Part shown: positions 1 to 5,411 of the stretch, one piece after another | Numbering within the stretch: the first letter of the stretch is position 1 | How the letters are laid out: every line of letters starts with the position of its first letter | NCBI GenBank assembly: GCA_018829455.1 | Contig: JAHJUB010000157.1 | Location: 1-5,609 of the forward strand | Reading direction: 5' to 3' | DNA length: 5,609 bases | Source of the DNA: Candidatus Omnitrophota bacterium | Lineage (GTDB): Bacteria; Ratteibacteria; UBA8468; MWAK01 | Translations under genes and position numbers: made by a program | The notes under the pieces: generated by a model | The model's input: only the letters and a program-made list of their open reading frames with translations | Told to the model about the DNA's origin: nothing | The model's database searches: none

Positions 1-129
1 CTTCAGCCAGTTTTAAGAACAAAGGAATGTTGCTTTTCAAAAGCACGCAGGTGAAATTTTTTATCTCTAACTGGCTCGTTCTACCATAATACTAAAACGG
101 TAACCATAAGTAAGGAGGGAAGGTGATTT
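1..129. other. AT-rich non-coding left flank beyond the broken UroD-like gene
   Basis: No credible coding sequence is present: all three minus-strand frames continuing from the UroD-like gene close within about 75 bases, and none gives residues resembling the UroD family. The stretch is clearly more AT-rich than the operon. It contains an 8-bp inverted repeat (5-12 with 69-76), a 15-bp palindrome (31-45), two copies of ACCATAA 20 bp apart (83-89 and 103-109), and one arm of a 9-bp direct repeat (48-56). These are the sort of structures seen at element ends or in intergenic regions, but no family is recognised. It could be the edge of a mobile element or simply rearranged intergenic DNA. Confidence 0.5.
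5..76. repeat. Nested inverted repeats (8-bp arms around a 15-bp palindrome)
   Basis: AGCCAGTT at 5-12 pairs with AACTGGCT at 69-76. Between the arms, 31-45 reads TGCTTTTCAAAAGCA, a perfect palindrome around a central C. The arms are 56 bp apart, so a stable terminator hairpin is unlikely. The arrangement could be a recombination or element-end site. It lies just beyond the truncated UroD-like gene. The function is unknown and chance cannot be excluded. Confidence 0.45.
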
Positions 130-139
130 TCAGGTGAAA
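48..139. repeat. 9-bp direct repeat CAGGTGAAA spanning the UroD-like stop codon
   Basis: CAGGTGAAA occurs at 48-56 and again at 131-139, the second copy lying at the last sense codons of the UroD-like ORF. The 83-bp offset is not a multiple of three. The 74 bp between the copies has no inverted termini, so it does not look like a standard small insertion element. The pair could be a duplication footprint, or could be chance in a region this short. Confidence 0.35.
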
Positions 140-375
140 AGAACCGTTTCCGCGTCTTCGGAGAATATCTTCTTTTCGAAGGGCGGATTAGGGAAGAACC
201 AGCCGCTCTGCCATTCCCAGCGGTCAATATCAAACCGGGGCGGGTTATCCGGGTCGTAACCCTCGGTCTTCCAGCGTTCAATCGTCTCCGGCCAGGCGCC
301 GGTCCAGACACCGTAAACACAGCGGTCAACCGGCTTGTAGTTCATTACGTTGAGAAATCGCTCGCGGTCATTCAT
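130..375 (-). pseudogene. Uroporphyrinogen decarboxylase-like (methyltransferase-type) protein, N-terminal fragment
   Basis: This encodes 81 residues, while UroD-family proteins are usually about 340-400, so only the N-terminus survives. The start MNDRERFLNVMNYKPVDR is the family's opening signature (RERfL.vl...PvDR). It is followed by an aromatic-rich stretch and FPNPPFEKKIFSED at about residues 61-74, as in UroD-like proteins of environmental bacteria. Many such paralogues are not haem enzymes but corrinoid-linked methyltransferases of the MtaA/MtbA/CmuA kind; which applies here cannot be told. The ATG overlaps the hydrolase stop as ATGA, indicating translational coupling, with a weak GAG ribosome site upstream. 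The reading frame ends at TGA (130-132), and no frameshifted continuation is visible in the remaining 129 bases. The homology therefore ends by a junction and not by a single-base error. The fragment lacks the barrel's active site and is probably non-functional. Confidence 0.75.
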
Positions 376-2006
376 CTTTTTGTCTCTTTAATTCGTTCCA
401 GTACCAGAACCCAGTCCTGGTAAATCGGCATAAGACGGGTGGTATTGGTGGCTGAAGATAATTCACGCATATCCCAATTACCATTTTTATCCGGTATAAC
501 CGGACCTATTTCCTGCTCCTTACCGTTGGTTGGGTTAAAGAGAAAAGCATGATAGCGAATATCTTGCTCGATACCTTTTATGCCCGGCGCCCCCCAGGGC
601 AAAGGAATAAAGATAATTCGTACCTCTCCGGAAATACCGGCCGCATAAGGTGCAAAATAGTTTTCTTTACTCCAGTGCGGTTCAACCCATTCCGGATGAG
701 GTTCAAATTGCCACCAGCGATATCGTTCCAAGAGTTGCTTCGCCATAGAGAGGTTGGTTGAACCAGGCAGTTGAAACGCTTCTTCCCAAGGTGTGTTTCC
801 CCAGGACATACCATGCGGTGATGGACCAAAAGGTTTGTCCCGTGTATTCACCTGCCAGATGCCGTTGGCACCGTACGTGTGACCGGCGGCTCCGTTCAAA
901 ATAGATGCCCAGAACATCATTCGCTGAACCTCCTGTCGGCATGCCTCGCCGATACCTTCGTAACAGACCTCGCCGTTGATGACCGGCATGACCGGCGTGG
1001 TCTGATATGCCTCGCTGACGCGTTCGACGGTGTTGGGTAACGAAGTGCGGTCACCGTGCCCGGTCTGAAGCATATCAAAATCCAGCACCGCCGGGTCTTC
1101 CACGGTTTGCCGGGCGCTGGAACTAGGATGGATGGTGATGGGATGCCGGTACGGGTCAATTTCGCGGACGTATCTACCTATTTCAGTCCAACCCTTCTTC
1201 TGGAATTGGCCGTCTTTTTCTTTATTCTTGGAGAGATAATAAGGCATTGTACCTTCTCCGGCCAGGCACCAAACCACCGGGTAGGCGCCGTAGCGTGCTA
1301 CCAGATTACGCCAGTGCTTTTTCATTTTCTCTACACCCATCCACGGTAAAAAATATCCCCAGCAGCCTACGATGCAGGGCATCAGGCCGGAACGTACGAG
1401 CCAGTTTATGCGCAGGTCGGCCATGTCAAAATATGCCGGATTGATACGGGCATAATCCTTTTCCCAGGGAAACCCGGCTTCGTTTGCGCCGCGCTCGTCA
1501 AATGCCGGCATATCCGGATAGAGTCCGGCGATAATTTGGATAACTGAAAACCCTTTCGCTGTCCGGTCGGAAGCCAGGAGCTGGAAATCGCCGGGCCAAT
1601 CCAGCCGTTTGCAAAGTCCCATCCACCAGGTATCCGCTAACCAGAAAAACGGAGTCCCGTCGGCGTGTTCAAAGGTGCGTTTGTTCTGCGCTACCCGCAA
1701 TCCGCCGCTCCGGTAAAGAGGATTAGCGCCTTCGTACGGGGCGGCTTCAAACAGACCTTTTTGTCCCTGAAGACCAGTATCCTGCGCGTCGGAACAGATG
1801 CTGAGCCAGTTGTACCGTCCCGGTTTGGGGGCGGCAAAACGCACCCTGAATTCCTGGCCGCCGGACCAAAACGCCGGGACTCGCCATTCCTGACCGCCGG
1901 GTCCGGTGAAGATAACGTCCACCTCAACACCGTTAAAGATGTCGCGCTGTTTCTTGGTCGAGGTTAACGAAAATTCCACCGGTACGTTAGTCTGCCCGCA
2001 AAGCAT
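372..2006 (-). CDS. DUF5060/DUF4038 glycoside hydrolase, apiosidase-like (GH140-type)
   Basis: This 544-residue protein is probably a cytoplasmic glycosidase of the DUF4038 class, which includes the GH140 apiosidases acting on rhamnogalacturonan-II. Domains in order are: an N-terminal beta-sandwich like DUF5060 (about 5-90); a TIM barrel like DUF4038 (about 105-425) opening with DGTPFFWLADTWW; and a C-terminal beta domain of the 'putative collagen-binding' type (about 430-540) with FLFNPTNG and a closing WVLVLERI. Candidate catalytic residues are Glu251 in WCLAGEG (acid/base) and Glu346 in INGEVCYEG (nucleophile). Their spacing of about 95 fits the family's acidic pair. The start at 2006 is chosen because AAGGGAGA lies 4-5 bases upstream and the N-terminus then begins where DUF5060 homology begins. 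An in-frame ATG at 2081 would overlap the mutarotase gene and has no good ribosome site. No signal peptide is seen. The substrate is unproven; apiosidase is the best guess, and other glycosides are possible. Confidence 0.85.
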   Translation of the reverse strand: MLCGQTNVPVEFSLTSTKKQRDIFNGVEVDVIFTGPGGQEWRVPAFWSGGQEFRVRFAAPKPGRYNWLSICSDAQDTGLQGQKGLFEAAPYEGANPLYRSGGLRVAQNKRTFEHADGTPFFWLADTWWMGLCKRLDWPGDFQLLASDRTAKGFSVIQIIAGLYPDMPAFDERGANEAGFPWEKDYARINPAYFDMADLRINWLVRSGLMPCIVGCWGYFLPWMGVEKMKKHWRNLVARYGAYPVVWCLAGEGTMPYYLSKNKEKDGQFQKKGWTEIGRYVREIDPYRHPITIHPSSSARQTVEDPAVLDFDMLQTGHGDRTSLPNTVERVSEAYQTTPVMPVINGEVCYEGIGEACRQEVQRMMFWASILNGAAGHTYGANGIWQVNTRDKPFGPSPHGMSWGNTPWEEAFQLPGSTNLSMAKQLLERYRWWQFEPHPEWVEPHWSKENYFAPYAAGISGEVRIIFIPLPWGAPGIKGIEQDIRYHAFLFNPTNGKEQEIGPVIPDKNGNWDMRELSSATNTTRLMPIYQDWVLVLERIKETKR

Positions 2007-2011
2007 TTGGT

Positions 2012-2018
2012 CTCCCTT
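2012..2018 (-). promoter_or_regulatory. Ribosome binding site deciding the hydrolase start
   Basis: On the minus strand the bases read AAGGGAG, ending 5 nt before the ATG at 2006. No comparable site precedes the two upstream in-frame ATGs at 2027 and 2081. The site therefore argues for the shorter 544-residue product, which leaves a 41-bp gap after the mutarotase stop. Confidence 0.7.
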
Positions 2019-2047
2019 ACCCGCCATAGTTTTAGCGAAGACGGGTT

Positions 2048-2368
2048 TTATCCTTCTAAATAAAACATCTGTTCCAGCCATTCCGGTCTGCCTTTTTCAA
2101 GGTCGCCGGAACCGGATTCAAAGTATGGCGCCATAAACTCCTGCCATTTCCGGTTTATTTCGGTTTCGCCGAGTTTTTGCAAAGACTCCTGCGGGTTCTC
2201 GGCTTCAAAGTAGCCTATGAGCAGACCGTCCGGGCGGATAAACATGGAATAATTTCTGATTCCCGTTTCACGGATTGCCTGTCGCATTTCCGGCCACACC
2301 CGGTGATTCTTCTTGTATTCTTCCACCATCTCTTTCTTAAGACGCAACCAAAAACATACCCTTTTCAT
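2048..2368 (-). CDS. L-rhamnose mutarotase-like protein (RhaM/YiiL family)
   Basis: This 106-residue protein matches the family's usual length of about 104. L-rhamnose mutarotase interconverts the alpha and beta anomers of L-rhamnose (and can act on related 6-deoxy sugars), supplying the anomer needed by the next cytoplasmic enzyme. Visible family features are Tyr18 and the catalytic-position His22 in YKKNHRVWPEM, an RNYSMFI strand near residue 40, KWQEFM near residue 75, and the terminal MFYLEG. The common WW pair near the active site is W75-Q76 here, so substrate preference may differ. The start at 2368 is set by a strong AGGGAGGAGG ribosome site; the longer ORF from 2407 would overlap the preceding gene and add 13 unrelated residues. 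No rhaA, rhaB or rhaD homologue lies in the window, so the assignment to rhamnose is by family only. Confidence 0.88.
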   Translation of the reverse strand: MKRVCFWLRLKKEMVEEYKKNHRVWPEMRQAIRETGIRNYSMFIRPDGLLIGYFEAENPQESLQKLGETEINRKWQEFMAPYFESGSGDLEKGRPEWLEQMFYLEG

Positions 2369-2370
2369 AT

Positions 2371-2380
2371 CCTCCTCCCT
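2371..2380 (-). promoter_or_regulatory. Strong ribosome binding site of the mutarotase gene
   Basis: The minus strand reads AGGGAGGAGG immediately before AT-ATG. Pairing through GGGAGG gives a 5-nt spacer to the ATG at 2368, which fixes the start there and not at the upstream in-frame ATGs at 2389 and 2407. It is the strongest Shine-Dalgarno sequence in the operon, suggesting high translation of this small enzyme. Confidence 0.75.
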
Positions 2381-2393
2381 GCGGGACATATTG

Positions 2394-4718
2394 TCAAAAA
2401 TCGGCACAAGGCTTGATTTCTACCAGGACAACAGAAAGCGGCTGCATGCTGAGCTTTTCACGGCGCGGGAGGGATGTGGATTTCAACCAGGATTCAGGCG
2501 CGCCGTCAGTAATTCGTTGCACGTCAAATATTTTGGATGGTGTTTTGTATCCGGACAGTTCGACCTCGAACGTTACCGATTCCTCGGAGATATTGACGAA
2601 GATATACCCGATTCGGCCGTCACGGCCGCGGAATGTGGCGTGTTGAACCGCATAATCCTGCACCTCATGGCGTTGCTGCGGGTCCACACATGGGACGGGG
2701 CCGTCGTAGAAAAACTTACAGTATTGAGCCGTGACCACCGGTACGTCAATCCGGGGGGGCCGGAGCATCTCTCCAAACATAATGTATGGCCAGCACTCGC
2801 GGGCGGCCGCCCGTACAACCTTTCGGTAGAAACCAATGGTGACCGGATTGTGGTTGGCCGGCTCCTTGAAATACCGCCCGCCGGTCGGCACCACCCCCTG
2901 GGTAAGCGCTTTGCCAAGACCGCGGGTCCAATACAACACTTCCGGCCGATTGGATTCCACGTAGGCAGCGAAATACGAACCGATGTATTCGTTATAAACA
3001 TAATTGAACAGTGGAATGGTTTCCCCTCCCATGGGCATACCGCGGGAGTAATGACCAAAATACTCCATGTTGCCTGCCCGGTGGTCGTACATATCAAGCC
3101 AGGGAATAAAATTCTCCGAGATGCCTTCAGTGGTGATGGCACAGTTTGCATCCCGTGCCTTGCCTTGACGGCGAACTTCTGTCAAGATGCGTCCCCATGC
3201 TTCAGACCACCACGAGCCGTGTCCGATGGGATGACCGTGACCCGGGTCGTAACAGGCTCCACTACCGGCACAGGGGAAGTTGTCAATCTGAACAACGGTG
3301 CAGCCGAGGTCAAGACATCGGACGAAAATTTTCGCGGTCAGGTTTTGCGTGTACGCCATATGGGGGCACAGCCAGGAATTTTCCCATCCCTTACACCAGG
3401 ATTGGATAATTGGGTTGCCGTCCGGTTTCTTGATGGCGTAGGGACGTGCCTCGGCGTTGAACTGGCACCAACTGTCAAAGACCGGCTCGTACGGAAGTTT
3501 GAGGTACCAACACCCGCCGGTGATATACACGAAACCGTAATTTCCTGTTTTTCGCAGGCGTGCCATTGCCTCCTTAAAAACATCCTCCCCTTCCCGCGGG
3601 GGAAAGAAGCCCGCCGGACCGGTCCACGCACCGCCGCCTTCCCAGTTAAAAACTAGCCCCAGCAAGGGCACGCCGGTCTCCTCAGAGAGTTTATTTACAA
3701 CCCCGGCAATCTGATTCATGGGGTGATTAATTTTCAGGACCGGCATATCATAGTTGGACATCTGAAATACGCCGAAACCGGTTCGCATCCAGTTGGCGAT
3801 GTCCCGGTCCCAGAGTTTCTTTTCGCACCACCATTGCCGGGTTGCCCAAGCCTTGTAGATGTCCGCGGCGTCGTACCAGTCGCCGTGGAAGATCTCCACG
3901 ATGGTGTCATAATTGATTTCAACGTCGGCACCGGGTTTTTCCCCGGGGAAATGCGATACCGACATAATCGGATATGGACCAAGGTGGTCCCAGGGTGCCA
4001 TGCTGAATTCCTTCACGTTCTGGCCGGCATCGTGGGTCGCCAGATACAATCCCGCCCGGTTGTTGTAGAACGCATACATCTGCATAGGCAGGTTGCCTGG
4101 ATAGAGGCCGCTGACCCGGCCGAGACCCACATCCGCTGTTTCCGGACCGGGTCCGCTGCAGAGCGGCAGACGGTCCTTCACCGGGAAAGGGTTTTTGAAT
4201 AGGTAGCCTTCGCCTTGAACAGGGACAGCCAGGGCTTCTCCGGGTGCGGGGTTACCCACCTCGGGCAGACCGGAGATAATCGGACACGTCAACTGGTAAA
4301 GCGCGGCATCGGCCGGGATGCCGGTCACTGCCATATGCCAAACACTACGGAGGGAGTTCGGGGCTAACGAGATTTTTACCGAGACTTTGAGACCAGGGAT
4401 GGAAAGGCCGGAAGAGGCAAGGGTTAGCGTAATTGTTCCCCCGGTTTCATTCTGCGTCCATTCCAGCCGGGCGGCTTCGCCGCTGTCGTGCCATTCCAGG
4501 TTCTGTTCCGGCAAATGGCGTACCGCTAACCGCCAGAGCGGTGCCGGAGCGCCGGCGTCGCGGCGGAGCTGGTAGCCGGTTGCTTTGTCCAAAATTGAGG
4601 TCAACGCGCCGTTCCGGGTCTGACTGAAACCGAGTTCAAGGTAGGAGTTTCCCAGGACGACGTGTCCGGCCTCAGTGCGGACGTAAACCGATGATTGGGA
4701 CTGTGTACGCTCATCCAT
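2394..4718 (-). CDS. DUF6259-domain glycosidase-like protein
   Basis: This is a 774-residue protein resembling the DUF6259 family, which occurs mainly in environmental carbohydrate-degrading bacteria and has little or no biochemistry known to me. Residues about 15-290 look like an all-beta N-terminal region of the galactose-mutarotase-like sort, beginning with a typical VVLGNSYLELGFSQ strand. It ends in the family block IFHGDWYDAADIYKAWA (about 276-292). A TIM-barrel-like region follows (about 310-660) with FNWEGGG (357-363), VVQIDNF (475-481) and ITTEGISENF (528-537). A C-terminal beta domain (about 690-770) ends SVVLVEIK. Asp479 and Glu531 sit at strand ends and are plausible nucleophile and acid/base residues; this is inference from position and pattern. 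No signal peptide is seen. GAGGAG lies 6 nt before the ATG at 4718. The gene lies 21 bp after the aminotransferase fragment and 25 bp before the mutarotase, in an evident operon. Confidence 0.8.
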   Translation of the reverse strand: MDERTQSQSSVYVRTEAGHVVLGNSYLELGFSQTRNGALTSILDKATGYQLRRDAGAPAPLWRLAVRHLPEQNLEWHDSGEAARLEWTQNETGGTITLTLASSGLSIPGLKVSVKISLAPNSLRSVWHMAVTGIPADAALYQLTCPIISGLPEVGNPAPGEALAVPVQGEGYLFKNPFPVKDRLPLCSGPGPETADVGLGRVSGLYPGNLPMQMYAFYNNRAGLYLATHDAGQNVKEFSMAPWDHLGPYPIMSVSHFPGEKPGADVEINYDTIVEIFHGDWYDAADIYKAWATRQWWCEKKLWDRDIANWMRTGFGVFQMSNYDMPVLKINHPMNQIAGVVNKLSEETGVPLLGLVFNWEGGGAWTGPAGFFPPREGEDVFKEAMARLRKTGNYGFVYITGGCWYLKLPYEPVFDSWCQFNAEARPYAIKKPDGNPIIQSWCKGWENSWLCPHMAYTQNLTAKIFVRCLDLGCTVVQIDNFPCAGSGACYDPGHGHPIGHGSWWSEAWGRILTEVRRQGKARDANCAITTEGISENFIPWLDMYDHRAGNMEYFGHYSRGMPMGGETIPLFNYVYNEYIGSYFAAYVESNRPEVLYWTRGLGKALTQGVVPTGGRYFKEPANHNPVTIGFYRKVVRAAARECWPYIMFGEMLRPPRIDVPVVTAQYCKFFYDGPVPCVDPQQRHEVQDYAVQHATFRGRDGRIGYIFVNISEESVTFEVELSGYKTPSKIFDVQRITDGAPESWLKSTSLPRREKLSMQPLSVVLVEIKPCADF

Positions 4719-4724
4719 AACGTT

Positions 4725-4730
4725 CTCCTC
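4725..4730 (-). promoter_or_regulatory. Ribosome binding site of the DUF6259 gene
   Basis: The minus strand reads GAGGAG with a 6-nt spacer to the ATG at 4718. It lies within the 21-bp gap after the aminotransferase stop and confirms the annotated start. Confidence 0.7.
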
Positions 4731-4739
4731 AGCGGGTTT

Positions 4740-5159
4740 TCAGTGACAGATAACCTTTTTTATGCATTTAGCCAAGACGCCCAAGACTTCATCTGCTTCC
4801 CGGCGGTTGATGATTAAAGGCGGTTTTATCTTCAGGACATTTTTACGCACCGAACTTAAGCCGAAGATGACGCCATTTTCCAGTCCTTTCCTCCGGATAG
4901 CCATTGTTTTTTCAATAAGCGGTTCCTTGGTTTCCGGGTCACGAACGAATTCCACGCCGAGGTGCAAGCCTATCTGACGAATATCGCCGATTTCCGGATG
5001 GTCTTCTTTCATCTTTTCTATCCCCCGGCGGAGGTATTGCCCCATTGCCACCGCATTTTGAAGAACGTTATCTCGCTCTATGATTTCAATCAGTTTTATC
5101 GCGGTAGCCTGGGATATCTGATTGCTGGCAAAACTGGCGAAGCTTCGCTCTAAACTCAT
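4740..5159 (-). pseudogene. Class III PLP aminotransferase, C-terminal fragment (5'-truncated)
   Basis: The 139 residues match the C-terminal third of class III (acetylornithine/4-aminobutyrate-type) aminotransferases, which normally have about 400-450 residues. Recognisable parts are FASFASNQISQATAIKLIEI (7-26), equivalent to the family's TFGGNP..AAAL segment; IGDIRQIGLHLGVEFVRDPE (57-76), the family's GdvRg.GLm.gvElv; and NVLKIKPPLIINRREADEVL (107-126). The PLP-binding half with the Schiff-base lysine and the cofactor-phosphate residues is missing, so no activity is expected. An in-frame TAG lies just upstream, and no other frame over 5160-5270 continues the homology. The ATG at 5159 is therefore likely an internal methionine exposed by the break, and the adjoining plus-strand mobile element is the probable cause. 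Its substrate is unknown; being first in the sugar operon suggests an amino-sugar or keto-sugar intermediate, which is speculation. Confidence 0.82.
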
Positions 5160-5192
5160 CTGTCTTCTTTTTATGGTAACCTAAAAAAAGTG

Positions 5193-5210
5193 ATTTTGTA
5201 AAAACAAAAT
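5193..5210. repeat. AT-rich hairpin near the insertion junction
   Basis: ATTTTGT (5193-5199) and ACAAAAT (5204-5210) form a perfect 7-bp inverted repeat around AAAA. It lies about 35 bp outside the aminotransferase break. On the minus strand it is followed by a T-rich run (5182-5188), so it might act as a weak intrinsic terminator for transcripts leaving the element toward the operon, although the stem has only one G-C pair. It could equally mark the element tip. Confidence 0.4.
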
Positions 5211-5273
5211 TCAGAACTCCTGACATAGGCGGATGTTCCCGTCGGAAAGTAGGGGGTATAGCTTGAAAAAGTG

Positions 5274-5302
5274 TGCCAAATAATATGTCCGCTTTTTGGG
5301 AT
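5274..5302 (+). repeat. 29-bp direct repeat, copy 1
   Basis: This begins TGCCAAATAATATGTCCGC and ends TTTTTGGGAT. It is identical over all 29 bases to the copy at 5355-5383, with starts 81 bp apart. It precedes the transposase-like ORF and is a probable transposase-binding or terminal repeat. Confidence 0.85.
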
Positions 5303-5307
5303 AGTTT

Positions 5308-5317
5308 GACTATAGTC
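5308..5317. repeat. 10-bp perfect palindrome GACTATAGTC
   Basis: GACTATAGTC is self-complementary and lies 5 bp after the first 29-bp repeat. It includes TATAGT on both strands, a five-of-six match to a -10 box. No convincing -35 is seen at the right distance, so a promoter is only a possibility. Confidence 0.5.
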
Positions 5318-5354
5318 TCGATGGTTATGCGTTTTCCATGTCGGTTTATCCTTA

Positions 5355-5383
5355 TGCCAAATAATATGTCCGCTTTTTGGGAT
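5355..5383 (+). repeat. 29-bp direct repeat, copy 2
   Basis: This is identical to 5274-5302 and in the same orientation, with 52 bp between the copies. It ends 28 bp before the ATG of the transposase-like ORF, so protein bound here could also repress that gene. Self-regulation is inference. Confidence 0.85.
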
Positions 5384-5411
5384 TCGCAACAGTCTGTTGT
5401 AGAATGGAGAC

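Noticed and set aside
31..45. Rho-independent terminator for the operon
   Set aside because: The palindrome has an AT-rich stem with an effectively absent loop and is not followed by a clean U-run on the minus strand, so it does not meet terminator criteria.
81..329. An 82-codon minus-strand ORF overlapping the UroD-like fragment
   Set aside because: It is an Arg-rich out-of-frame shadow with no family resemblance. The frame at 130-375 carries the clear UroD-type start.
2313..3656. A 447-codon open frame on the plus strand
   Set aside because: It lies antisense to the well-supported DUF6259 and mutarotase genes, its protein resembles no family I recognise, and long antisense frames arise from the codon bias of the sense gene. 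No ribosome site supports it.
3723..4202. A 159-codon plus-strand ORF
   Set aside because: It lies wholly antisense inside the DUF6259 gene and shows no recognisable domain.
5160..5300. A sigma-70-type promoter firing leftward into the operon
   Set aside because: TTGGCA followed by TATACC is visible on the minus strand, but the spacer is only about 13 bp. No well-spaced -35/-10 pair was found, so no promoter is annotated.
5274..5383. A minimal CRISPR array (29-bp repeats)
   Set aside because: The repeat length would fit, but there are only two copies, the 52-bp interval is long for a spacer, there is no cas gene, and a transposase-like ORF adjoins them. Element-end repeats explain them better.
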